Below are positions 1 to 5,778 of a stretch of 7,624 nt of DNA, piece by piece. The position numbers and the translations under genes are program-made. Under the pieces are notes generated by a model. That model was not told the DNA's origin and did not search any database. It saw only the letters and a list, made by a program, of their open reading frames with translations. The stretch spans positions 1 through 7,624 of the forward strand of contig JAUQXG010000272.1 of the NCBI GenBank assembly GCA_030834765.1. The letters run 5' to 3'. Every line of letters begins with the position of its first letter. Positions within the stretch are counted from its first letter, which is position 1. The stretch is from Lutispora sp. (GTDB taxonomy: Bacteria; Bacillota; Clostridia; Lutisporales; Lutisporaceae).

Positions 1-143
1 TCTTCTGTTTTTATATTCTCGTCAGTATCTATCATGACAAAATCTACTTCAGACTCATCATGATTTATAATCTTATTATTTTCTTCATCAACTAGGTTAA
101 AATCACTATGATCTTTTCTGTATTGATCATCGCCTTTATCCAT
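1..143 (-). CDS. N-terminal fragment of an acidic protein, probably an HtrA/DegP-like protease (truncated by window edge)
   Basis: The reverse strand reads ATG at 143-141 and stays open to base 1, giving 47 complete codons. The start is well supported by the Shine-Dalgarno GGGAGG (150-155). The visible peptide begins MDKGDDQYRKDHSDFNL and is hydrophilic and rich in Asp and Glu, with no signal peptide and no membrane segment in the part shown. In Firmicutes the gene after walJ/yycJ is often a membrane-anchored S1C serine protease of the HtrA family with a C-terminal PDZ domain. Such proteins often start with a charged cytoplasmic tail before their single membrane helix, which fits. The assignment rests on gene order only, since no catalytic or PDZ residue is inside the window. 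The gene has its own promoter and a hairpin next to its ribosome binding site. Confidence 0.6.
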   Translation of the reverse strand, partial: MDKGDDQYRKDHSDFNLVDEENNKIINHDESEVDFVMIDTDENIKTE

Positions 144-152
144 AATAAACCT

Positions 153-170
153 CCCAATCATATATTTGGG
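153..170 (-). other. 5'-UTR hairpin partly covering the ribosome binding site of the window-edge gene
   Basis: On the transcript, CCCAA (170-166) pairs with TTGGG (157-153) around an 8-nt loop. The GGG of the second arm is also the 5' part of the Shine-Dalgarno GGGAGG at 150-155. With a start near base 175 predicted from the upstream promoter, the hairpin would lie almost at the mRNA 5' end. It is only 5 bp, so an effect on translation is possible but unproven. Confidence 0.4.
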
Positions 171-181
171 TCTTTAAAGAT

Positions 182-209
182 ATTATAAGTTATCTATTTA
201 TTATGTCTA
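182..209 (-). promoter_or_regulatory. Sigma-A-like promoter of the window-edge (HtrA-like) gene
   Basis: On the minus strand a -35 TAGACA (209-204, 5 of 6 consensus bases) is followed after 16 bp by a perfect -10 TATAAT (187-182). It lies in the 73-nt gap after walJ and would start transcription near base 175, about 32 nt before the ATG. The downstream gene can therefore be expressed apart from walJ. Confidence 0.65.
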
Positions 210-216
210 GTTATTT

Positions 217-1014
217 TTATAATATTTCATAGAGTTTACTGATACTATTTCTAGGTGCCAGCTGAATATTTACATGGTGACCTATTTGCTTTTCATTTAT
301 AGCAAGGATATTTTTAATTGTTTCATAGGCAAGCTCAGGAAAATTGTTTTCCCGGCTTAAATGTCCTAAAAGTATTTCCTTCACCCCTGAATTGACCAGC
401 TCACATATTGCTGCACCTGCCGCTTCATTAGAAAGATGTCCATGCTCCCCAAGTATTCTTCTTTTCAAATAATAGGGATAGCTGCCCATCTTCAGCATTT
501 CAACATCGTGATTGGACTCTAATAAAACTAGATTTGAACCCATTATATTTTCTTTCACTTCCTGGGACATATGCCCAAGGTCTGTAGCGATACTTACCTT
601 GGCTCCTCCGTTATAAAAACAATATCCTACCGGCTCTGATGCATCATGTGGTATATGAAATGTATTGATTGCTAAGCTCTCAATTTCAAACGGAGTTCCC
701 GTAGAAAAAGTCTTTATGTTTTCTGTGCTTATCTTACCCAATCCTGCCTCCATGCTATCCCATGTTTTGTTATTTGCATAGATGGGGATATTTAGTTTTC
801 TGGATATGATTCCAAGGCTCTTTGTATGGTCGCTATGCTCGTGAGTCACAAGGACTGCTTTTATAGTGCTTGTACACACGCCCACATCTTTTAGCGAATT
901 AAGTATATATTTGCCGCTCATTCCACAGTCTACTAGCACTCCTGCATCTTCTGTTCCTACATATATACAATTTCCGCTGCTGCCGCTTGCCAATGAACAT
1001 AATCTTACTGCCAT
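217..1014 (-). CDS. walJ: WalJ/YycJ metallo-beta-lactamase-fold hydrolase
   Basis: This is a 265-aa cytoplasmic protein of the metallo-beta-lactamase superfamily, YycJ/WalJ branch. The start has the family signature SLASGSSGN (residues 7-15). The metal-binding motif THEHSDH at 57-63 gives H58, H60, D62 and H63. Further likely ligands are H123 (IPHD), D145 (ATDLG) and H218 (LGHLS). Length and N-terminus match the family, so the gene looks intact. The ATG is preceded by a strong Shine-Dalgarno complementary to 1021-1029. Family knowledge links YycJ to coordination of wall synthesis with division and DNA replication, with a proposed nuclease-like activity; the substrate is not settled. It follows murA after a 169-nt gap holding a terminator-like hairpin and a promoter, so it probably has its own transcript. 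Confidence 0.93.
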   Translation of the reverse strand: MAVRLCSLASGSSGNCIYVGTEDAGVLVDCGMSGKYILNSLKDVGVCTSTIKAVLVTHEHSDHTKSLGIISRKLNIPIYANNKTWDSMEAGLGKISTENIKTFSTGTPFEIESLAINTFHIPHDASEPVGYCFYNGGAKVSIATDLGHMSQEVKENIMGSNLVLLESNHDVEMLKMGSYPYYLKRRILGEHGHLSNEAAGAAICELVNSGVKEILLGHLSRENNFPELAYETIKNILAINEKQIGHHVNIQLAPRNSISKLYEIL

Positions 1015-1060
1015 TTTGAACCTTCCTCCAGCTATGCTGTATAAAATTAAATTGATAGGG

Positions 1061-1088
1061 ACTATAGCTTTTTAAGCGTACCCTTCAA
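1061..1088 (-). promoter_or_regulatory. Probable sigma-A-like promoter of walJ
   Basis: On the minus strand -35 TTGAAG (1088-1083, 4 of 6) is followed after 16 bp by -10 TATAGT (1066-1061, 5 of 6), about 45 nt before the walJ ATG. The -35 overlaps the U-run of the hairpin after murA, a compact terminator-promoter arrangement. The match is moderate. Confidence 0.45.
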
Positions 1089-1141
1089 AAACATTCAGGC
1101 AATAGGTTATTAAGGCTTTACCTTAACAATCATATTGCCTG
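1087..1141 (-). terminator. Probable intrinsic terminator of murA: long imperfect hairpin plus U-run
   Basis: The hairpin covers 1096-1141, with outer arms CAGGCAATA (1141-1133) and TATTGCCTG (1104-1096), a single-base bulge, and inner arms ending TTAAGG and CCTTAA around a 5-nt loop. About 19 pairs form, with one mismatch and one G-U. On the murA-sense transcript it is followed by AATG and then UUUUU (1091-1087). The U-run is short and set 4 nt away, so termination may be partial. The stem begins about 40 nt after the murA stop. On the plus strand there is no good T-run, so it appears to act in one direction. Confidence 0.6.
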
Positions 1142-1157
1142 TACTTGGTTTTGCTTC

Positions 1158-1173
1158 AGCAAATTTGTTTGCT
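1158..1173 (-). repeat. Small inverted repeat in the murA 3' UTR
   Basis: AGCAAA and TTTGCT form a perfect 6-bp stem with a 4-nt loop, just after the murA stop and before the larger terminator hairpin. An 8-bp direct repeat, TTTGCTTC on the plus strand at 1150-1157 and 1168-1175, overlaps it. No function is evident. Confidence 0.35.
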
Positions 1174-1183
1174 TCACAAAGGA

Positions 1184-2446
1184 TTATTCCGTTTCATGAA
1201 CCCTTTTTATTTTCGCTCCAACATGAATAAGCTTATCTTCAAGATTTTCATATCCTCGGTCAATATGATTTAGATTAGAAATGATTGTCTCCCCTTCTGC
1301 CGCAAGCCCTGCCAATACCATAGCAGCTCCTGCTCTAAGGTCTGTAGCACATACAGGTGCCCCAGAAAGCTTTTCTATACCTTCTATCAATGCAACTCTT
1401 CCATCAACCTTTATTTTCGCACCCATTCTTTTTAGTTCATCAACATGCTTAAATCTACCTTCATATATACTTTCTGTTATGATTCCTGTTCCTTCTGCTA
1501 TAGACAACAATACGCTCATTGGCTGTTGAAGATCCGTAGGGAATCCAGGATAAGGAAGTGTTTTTATATTTACTGATTTTGGTCTTGTATTAGATATAAT
1601 TCTTATAGAGTCTTCATACTCTATTACTTCAATACCCATCTCTCTCATTTTAGCTGAAACTGACTCAAGATGTGTAGGTATCACATTTTTTATCAAAACA
1701 TCACCTTTTGCAACTGCTGCTAAAATCATATATGTTCCAGTTTCAATCTGGTCAGGAATAATAGAATGTTCACATCCAGATAGATGTTCAACACCTTTTA
1801 TCTTGATCACATCTGTTCCTGCACCCTTTATATTTGCTCCCATAGCATTTAAAAAATTGGCTGTATCGACTATATATGGTTCTTTCGCCGCATTTTCTAT
1901 TGTTGTAATACCTTTTGCCTTGCAGGCTGCAAGCATGATATTTATTGTAGCTCCCACGCTCACTACATCTAGATATATAGATGCTCCAATTAATTCTTTT
2001 GCTTTTGCCTTTATGATACCATGCTCAAGTTTTATCTCTACGCCCAAGGCTTCTAGTCCTTTGATATGCTGATCTATAGGTCTAACTCCTATATCACAGC
2101 CTCCAGGAAAGGGCACTTCTGCTTCTTTGTATTTGCCCAGCAGGGCCCCAAGAAAGTAATAGGAAGCTCTTAGTTTTTTTGCTAGTTCAAAATCTACAGC
2201 GAAGCTATTTATGTATGCTGGATTTATTGTGACTTTGTCTATATCTTCATCTGTAGTTTTCGCTCCAAGATTTCTTAAAAGCTCTTTCAAATATGTTACA
2301 TCATCTATAGCAGGAAGATTCCTGATGGTACAGCTTTTTTCAGCAAGTATGGATGCTGGAAGTATCGCTAATGCAGAATTCTTTGCTCCACTTATGGTTA
2401 TTTCGCCATATAGCTTATGACAGCCTTCTATTTTAAATTTTTCCAA
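1184..2446 (-). CDS. murA: UDP-N-acetylglucosamine 1-carboxyvinyltransferase (MurA)
   Basis: MurA transfers enolpyruvate from phosphoenolpyruvate to UDP-GlcNAc, the first committed step of peptidoglycan synthesis, in the cytoplasm. The 420-aa protein has full family length and the two-lobed EPSP-synthase fold. Key residues are present: K22-N23 (SGAKNSAL), C117 in PFPGGCDIG (the cysteine attacked by fosfomycin, C115 in E. coli), D305 in GFPTD, R331 in EGRFKH, D369-R371 in DLRAG and R397 in HIDRG. The start codon is TTG (2446-2444). It gives the expected N-terminus MEKFKIEG, and no later Met lies before residue 201. The Shine-Dalgarno AAGGGG (2457-2462) is modest. The stretch [12 protein letters not shown] (163-174) looks more like the MurA2/MurZ paralogue than MurA1, a tentative reading. 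It has its own promoter and terminator inside the wal locus. Confidence 0.97.
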   Translation of the reverse strand: MEKFKIEGCHKLYGEITISGAKNSALAILPASILAEKSCTIRNLPAIDDVTYLKELLRNLGAKTTDEDIDKVTINPAYINSFAVDFELAKKLRASYYFLGALLGKYKEAEVPFPGGCDIGVRPIDQHIKGLEALGVEIKLEHGIIKAKAKELIGASIYLDVVSVGATINIMLAACKAKGITTIENAAKEPYIVDTANFLNAMGANIKGAGTDVIKIKGVEHLSGCEHSIIPDQIETGTYMILAAVAKGDVLIKNVIPTHLESVSAKMREMGIEVIEYEDSIRIISNTRPKSVNIKTLPYPGFPTDLQQPMSVLLSIAEGTGIITESIYEGRFKHVDELKRMGAKIKVDGRVALIEGIEKLSGAPVCATDLRAGAAMVLAGLAAEGETIISNLNHIDRGYENLEDKLIHVGAKIKRVHETE

Positions 2447-2463
2447 TTAAATTCTACCCCTTA

Positions 2464-2476
2464 TCATTTAAAATGA
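2464..2476 (-). repeat. Short palindrome next to the murA ribosome binding site
   Basis: The 13-bp sequence TCATTTTAAATGA (minus strand) is a perfect inverted repeat with one central base. It lies in the predicted murA leader, directly before the Shine-Dalgarno at 2457-2462. It could be an operator half-size palindrome or chance in AT-rich DNA. Confidence 0.3.
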
Positions 2477-2509
2477 AATGTAAATATATTTCTCAGTAAT
2501 ACTTTAACC

Positions 2510-2538
2510 ATTATAGCATTGTTTTTATAAAATGATAA
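2510..2538 (-). promoter_or_regulatory. Sigma-A promoter of murA with extended -10
   Basis: On the minus strand a perfect -10 TATAAT (2515-2510) is preceded by TGC, making an extended -10 (TGnTATAAT). A -35 TTATCA (2538-2533, 4 of 6) lies 17 bp upstream. Transcription would begin near 2503, leaving a leader of about 57 nt. This is the best-supported promoter in the window and shows that murA need not depend on walI read-through. Confidence 0.75.
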
Positions 2539-2553
2539 TATTTTTTTTATTTT

Positions 2554-2578
2554 GCCTCTCCGCCCTTGTGCCAGAGGC
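2554..2578 (-). other. GC-rich hairpin after walI lacking a U-run
   Basis: GCCTCT and AGAGGC form a perfect 6-bp stem with a 13-nt loop, starting about 19 nt after the walI stop. It is a GC-rich island in AT-rich DNA. The walI-sense transcript continues with an A-rich tract, not U's, so it is not a standard intrinsic terminator; the T-rich tract lies on the wrong side for the plus strand as well. It may stabilise the walI mRNA 3' end or pause RNA polymerase before the murA promoter. Confidence 0.45.
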
Positions 2579-2597
2579 CTTAGAATAAAGCATCCTT

Positions 2598-3470
2598 TTA
2601 TTTCTCCAGCTGCCCATTATAGGCATTTATGAATATCGTTGCCTTGTCTGCCTTAATCCTCCATACCGGTACTGCGGTGCCTTCTTCTATCATCTTTAAG
2701 TCAAACTGTTCTAACTCATTAGTACCAAAATAATATCCTTGCTTAATCTCAAAAATATTTACATTATCATATTTATCGGTAAGAACCTTGCTAGCCATTT
2801 CCAAAGCTTTTAATGCTGAAATAACCGGCTTTGTTTTTGATTCGTTAGGCTTAATATCTCCGAACCAAAGCAATGTTGCTTTATATACGCCTTCTTCATT
2901 CACCATCATTTCAATTTGTGTTCCGTCAACAAATAGGCCTTTATATCTTTGAACACCGGACATCACGATATATCCGTCGGCTATATTATTCTTGACAACC
3001 TCAGTAGCAGCGCCATATATTCCTACTTTACTGAGGAAATTTTCTGCTAGTTTCTTGCATGCTGCTTCGTCTATTTCACCTTGTTGCATATGGATCGTTT
3101 TGTTCAAATAATAGAGTTCCTTTTCTTTTTTTATCTGTATCTGTATTTTATCATCTTCTATGATGAGATTCTCTTTATCTGAAATTACATTTGGCGCTTT
3201 ATCATTATTAGCAAAAAATGTATTCATTATCTCTTCTTGATGAAAGCTTTTATACTTAACCTTTATATTGGGCATTTGTATTGCTTTATTTGGTATAGGG
3301 CCTTGGATAAAAATATTCTGTTTTTTTAGATAATCCACTGTTTCATTTATGCTTTCTTGGGTTATTGTTGGAGATGACTGCTGATTCTGATTTATATATT
3401 GATATCCAAGAAAAATATCGGCTATTAAGAACATAATTATTAATATCGTCTTTGCTTTAGACCAATCCAT
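2598..3470 (-). CDS. walI: WalI/YycI, membrane-anchored regulator of WalK
   Basis: This 290-aa protein matches the YycI family in length and in its N-terminus MDWSKAKTILII, which runs into one membrane helix at about residues 7-24 (cytoplasmic N-terminus). The rest is outside the cell. The C-terminus (about 245-290, GYY then PVWRI then FINAYNGQL) shows the YycI/YycH-type repeat fold. In Bacillus WalI works with WalH to restrain WalK through membrane contacts; in Staphylococcus the pair activates it, so the direction here cannot be stated. The ATG lies 15 nt after the walH stop, with the Shine-Dalgarno GAGGTGAGG (3473-3481) partly inside that gap, so walH and walI are surely co-transcribed. 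The gene looks intact. Confidence 0.9.
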   Translation of the reverse strand: MDWSKAKTILIIMFLIADIFLGYQYINQNQQSSPTITQESINETVDYLKKQNIFIQGPIPNKAIQMPNIKVKYKSFHQEEIMNTFFANNDKAPNVISDKENLIIEDDKIQIQIKKEKELYYLNKTIHMQQGEIDEAACKKLAENFLSKVGIYGAATEVVKNNIADGYIVMSGVQRYKGLFVDGTQIEMMVNEEGVYKATLLWFGDIKPNESKTKPVISALKALEMASKVLTDKYDNVNIFEIKQGYYFGTNELEQFDLKMIEEGTAVPVWRIKADKATIFINAYNGQLEK

Positions 3471-3485
3471 AGCCTCACCTCATCT

Positions 3486-4931
3486 CTAATATTTCAATAT
3501 ATCGTTTGTCTCAGCATTGATTATATATTGGCTCTTTGTGCTTTGATTTTGTCTCTCCTGTTCTACTTCCACTATCCAGACAGGCATCATCATCAGCTTA
3601 TTTTCATCATCTTCAAATTCATAATACCCCAAATATATATTTTGTACAGTTGTTTTTTCTATGCCAATTTGGGTGTTAATATTTCTAAACAATGTGTTTA
3701 ATACTTCTGTAGGGCTTTTTATTTCTTTTAAATCCTGTGTGCTCTCTAAGATTCTCACGAACCTTTTATAGCTTTTCACTTCATCCCCTACAATCTTTAT
3801 TTCAATAGGGTTATTCTCCATATCTGAATTTAATATGATGGGAGTTTTCAAAAAGCTATACTTAAAGCCTATATTGTACCCTATATGCTTGCCGTTTTGA
3901 AAGCTTTCTTGTATAGAGGCAATATAGGTCCCCTCAGGAAAGCCTAGGTGTTGGTTAATAAAATCCGTGCCTATTTTTACTGCCTGTGATTTGCTTATAA
4001 TTCTTCCAGCATTGACCTCTGTATCATATTTGATATATTCTATGACACCTGACTTTTCAATTCTAACAGACTTACCCTGCCCATCTGTATATATGGTAGT
4101 TCCATTTTTATCTGTTATGCTTCTAACTGTGTTAAAGTCAAAGAACTTGCTAACGATATGCTCTATGCTTCCAGCAGTATCTTGGGTATCTGTTTCTTTC
4201 TTTGCAGATAAAATAGGCATCTTGTAAGAATTCATGCTAATAGGTATCACTACCTTAGGACTATATAATTCCGGATAGGCTTCATTTAGGAATACCCCAT
4301 AAGGATTTTGCAGGTTCTCTGTCAGATTTATAATACGGGGAAATGCTGTTTCAAATTTCTTAAACTCATATTCATATATTGAATTGTTCTCTATATCATT
4401 TATATAAAGCTTATTATCTACAGAAGAAATAATGACTGAATCTATTAGCTTTATATCCTGAAACATCTCTTGAGGTATATCTAATATAGATGACACGATC
4501 TCAGAATCCAAATGATTTTCAAATATTAGCTCAATATTTCTTTCATTTCTTAAAGTATCTAGCTTCTTCATAGTATGTTTCTCTATGGTCTCGACTGCAT
4601 CTCTATTCATATATTTCTTTAATACGCTTTCAGTTTCATCTAAAATTCTTTCATATACCGAAGCATCACCGAAAGCATTATCGGTATTGCCTTCGACCTT
4701 ATTGAAAAGTATGGTGTGCATCCCCGTTTCTCCTAGGTTCACAACAATTCTATTTGGTTTTAATAAATTTATTTTATCATATTCAGTTATAAAAACATCT
4801 GAAGGAGTTTGGCTTTTTTTAGGCATAATAAAAATACCCTCTATGGAAACATTAAACCATATCTGGGTAGTCAATATTATGCTTATTATTACTAATATTG
4901 AAAGTATAGATGTTTTTATTTTTTCTCGCAT
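3486..4931 (-). CDS. walH: WalH/YycH, membrane-anchored regulator of WalK
   Basis: From the ATG at 4931 this is 481 aa, somewhat longer than the roughly 450 aa usual in Bacilli. The start MREKIKTSILSILVI leads into a single membrane helix (about residues 7-27), followed by a long extracytoplasmic part, as in the YycH family. The C-terminal 47 residues (GYYEFED, MMPVWIVEVE, YIINAETNDIL) resemble the end of the next gene's product. WalH and WalI bind the WalK membrane region and tune its activity. Start choice is uncertain: a GAGG at 4944-4947 lies 12 nt before ATG 4931 and 9 nt before an in-frame TTG at 4934, but directly abuts ATG 4943. The family N-terminus favours 4931 or 4934. The stop TAG is 15 nt before walI. 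Confidence 0.9.
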   Translation of the reverse strand: MREKIKTSILSILVIISIILTTQIWFNVSIEGIFIMPKKSQTPSDVFITEYDKINLLKPNRIVVNLGETGMHTILFNKVEGNTDNAFGDASVYERILDETESVLKKYMNRDAVETIEKHTMKKLDTLRNERNIELIFENHLDSEIVSSILDIPQEMFQDIKLIDSVIISSVDNKLYINDIENNSIYEYEFKKFETAFPRIINLTENLQNPYGVFLNEAYPELYSPKVVIPISMNSYKMPILSAKKETDTQDTAGSIEHIVSKFFDFNTVRSITDKNGTTIYTDGQGKSVRIEKSGVIEYIKYDTEVNAGRIISKSQAVKIGTDFINQHLGFPEGTYIASIQESFQNGKHIGYNIGFKYSFLKTPIILNSDMENNPIEIKIVGDEVKSYKRFVRILESTQDLKEIKSPTEVLNTLFRNINTQIGIEKTTVQNIYLGYYEFEDDENKLMMMPVWIVEVEQERQNQSTKSQYIINAETNDILKY

Positions 4932-4981
4932 CAAGCCAATCATCCTCAAATGTATTTTTTTCTTATATTATATAACAAATA

Positions 4982-5032
4982 TGGCGAACAAACTATACAA
5001 TTAAATTGAATTGTAGCTTAGCTTGTTCGCCA
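4982..5032 (-). other. Two-part hairpin between the secreted-protein gene and walH (possible attenuator)
   Basis: Outer arms TTGTTCGCCA and TGGCGAACAA are perfect 10-bp complements (4982-4991 with 5023-5032). Inside them TACAATT (4996-5002) and AATTGTA (5009-5015) form a further 7-bp stem with a 6-nt loop, separated by a 4/7-nt internal loop. The transcript then reads AUAUUUGUUAUAUAA, AU-rich but without a real U-run. It could act as a weak terminator or attenuator lowering walH-walI expression relative to the gene before it, or as an RNA processing or stability element. Confidence 0.5.
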
Positions 5033-5061
5033 ACATATCCTTTAAATTTATTACAGTTTAT

Positions 5062-5613
5062 TTATTGTGAAACCTTTTTTTCTATATTTCCAAGTATAAC
5101 ATTTGATATCGCATCCGTAAGTTCTTTCTCATCTGTGACCTCAATATAAACTTCCTTTTTTTCCTTTTTGCCTTCTTTACTTTTTACATTAAATATTAGT
5201 TTATTTTGCCCTATCTTCAATGTAACCGTTTCAGCAGAGAAGCCTGCTTCTTCAATAGTCAAGACTTTTGAGTCGTATTTAATCCATTCTTCTTGCTCTA
5301 CAGGTTCATTTGAAATCAAAGCCTCTTTGTTGTCCAATGATACAATGGATTTATCTTGGGCAGGCTTCAGCCAATATAACAATAAGTTTACAACGGTTCC
5401 TTGTTCACCTTTAATATATATTGACCGTTCTTTTTGAAAGGTCTTCGTGCTATCTATGCTTATGATTTGGAAACCATCCTTCTTCGTTATGGTTTGTCTC
5501 CCTTTGCTGTATGAATCTCCATACACAACGGAAGCTGAACCAAGCACTAATGTAAATGCCAATACAAGCACAACTGTGCGTGAGGTTCTAGACATAATAA
5601 ATTTTTTGAACAT
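5062..5613 (-). CDS. Unrecognised secreted protein with Ig-like beta pattern, between walK and walH
   Basis: I do not recognise this 183-aa protein. Residues 1-32 form a clear Sec signal peptide: basic start (K3, K4, R9, R12), hydrophobic core VVLVLAFTLVL, likely cut after VYG (32). There is no lipobox cysteine, and no cysteine at all, so it should be released or wall-associated rather than lipidated. The mature part of about 151 aa has one beta-rich unit (about 56-160) with the rhythm SIYIKGEQGTVVNLLLYW ... FSAETVTLKIGQNKLIFNVK ... KEVYIEV, typical of bacterial Ig-like domains. A short Lys/Glu-rich tail follows. The ATG at 5613 is chosen because GGGAGG (5621-5626) precedes it; an upstream in-frame TTG at 5628 overlaps that site. 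A WalR-box-like promoter precedes it. Role unknown; a link to WalK sensing or the wall is inferred from context. Confidence 0.85.
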   Translation of the reverse strand: MFKKFIMSRTSRTVVLVLAFTLVLGSASVVYGDSYSKGRQTITKKDGFQIISIDSTKTFQKERSIYIKGEQGTVVNLLLYWLKPAQDKSIVSLDNKEALISNEPVEQEEWIKYDSKVLTIEEAGFSAETVTLKIGQNKLIFNVKSKEGKKEKKEVYIEVTDEKELTDAISNVILGNIEKKVSQ

Positions 5614-5620
5614 AGTAATT

Positions 5621-5626
5621 CCTCCC
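5621..5626 (-). promoter_or_regulatory. Ribosome binding site that fixes the start of the secreted-protein gene
   Basis: GGGAGG on the minus strand lies 7 nt before the ATG at 5613-5611. It overlaps the alternative TTG codon at 5628-5626, which therefore cannot be the start. Choosing the ATG also gives the cleaner signal peptide MFKKF. Confidence 0.85.
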
Positions 5627-5708
5627 AAGAATCCCTTATCTAAATAATATGTAAAATACTTTTATTTCATGTTTCCACTTATAAAAAGTTTATCCTACTT
5701 CATATTCT

Positions 5709-5737
5709 ACTATACTATTATTACAATACTGTTACAA
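5709..5737 (-). promoter_or_regulatory. Candidate promoter of the secreted-protein gene
   Basis: On the minus strand -35 TTGTAA (5737-5732, 4 of 6) is followed after 17 bp by -10 TATAGT (5714-5709, 5 of 6), giving a start near 5702 and a leader of about 90 nt. The weak -35 is what one expects for a regulator-dependent promoter, and the WalR-box-like repeat sits directly on it. Confidence 0.5.
5720..5736 (-). promoter_or_regulatory. WalR box (TGTAAC-N5-TGTAAT), perfect consensus match
   Basis: The minus strand reads TGTAAC AGTAT TGTAAT. The known WalR/YycF recognition pattern in Bacillus and Staphylococcus is a direct repeat TGT(A/T)A(A/T/C)-N5-TGT(A/T)A(A/T/C), and every fixed position is met. 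It lies in the 165-nt gap after walK, about 107 nt before the secreted protein's ATG, overlapping the -35 and spacer of the candidate promoter. Because it sits in the regulator's own operon it is probably real, and it implies that WalR-P controls this unit. Related PhoP sites are similar direct repeats, but match less well. Confidence 0.7.
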
Positions 5738-5778
5738 AAAATTTAATGTTATATTACTTTTGTGTTTGTGTTATCACT

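Noticed and set aside
1133..1183. Open codons after the murA stop (17 sense codons before the next stop), as a lost murA extension or small gene.
   Set aside because: MurA is already full length with a normal end, and the stretch has no start with a ribosome binding site.
4967..4972. TATAAT on the minus strand before walH, as a walH promoter.
   Set aside because: No acceptable -35 lies 15-19 bp upstream; the region is occupied by the hairpin arm. AT-rich gaps give such hexamers by chance.
4585..5004. A 139-codon plus-strand open frame ending in the gap after the secreted-protein gene.
   Set aside because: It is antisense to the walH N-terminus, with its apparent membrane stretch mirroring the walH helix. 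No promoter or ribosome site was seen.
5614..5628. Longer version of the secreted protein starting at TTG 5628 (adds MGGIT).
   Set aside because: That TTG overlaps the Shine-Dalgarno GGGAGG that serves the ATG at 5613, and the added residues spoil the start of the signal peptide.
5720..5736. PhoP (phosphate) box reading of the same direct repeat on the plus strand.
   Set aside because: ATTACA and GTTACA each miss one position of the TT-ACA type PhoP hexamer, while the WalR pattern is matched at every fixed position and the site lies in the wal locus. Cross-binding cannot be excluded.
5737..5778. Possible terminator after walK, from the run of six T's on the minus strand near 5735-5740.
   Set aside because: No stem of useful length precedes the T-run, so read-through from walK into the next gene is likely.
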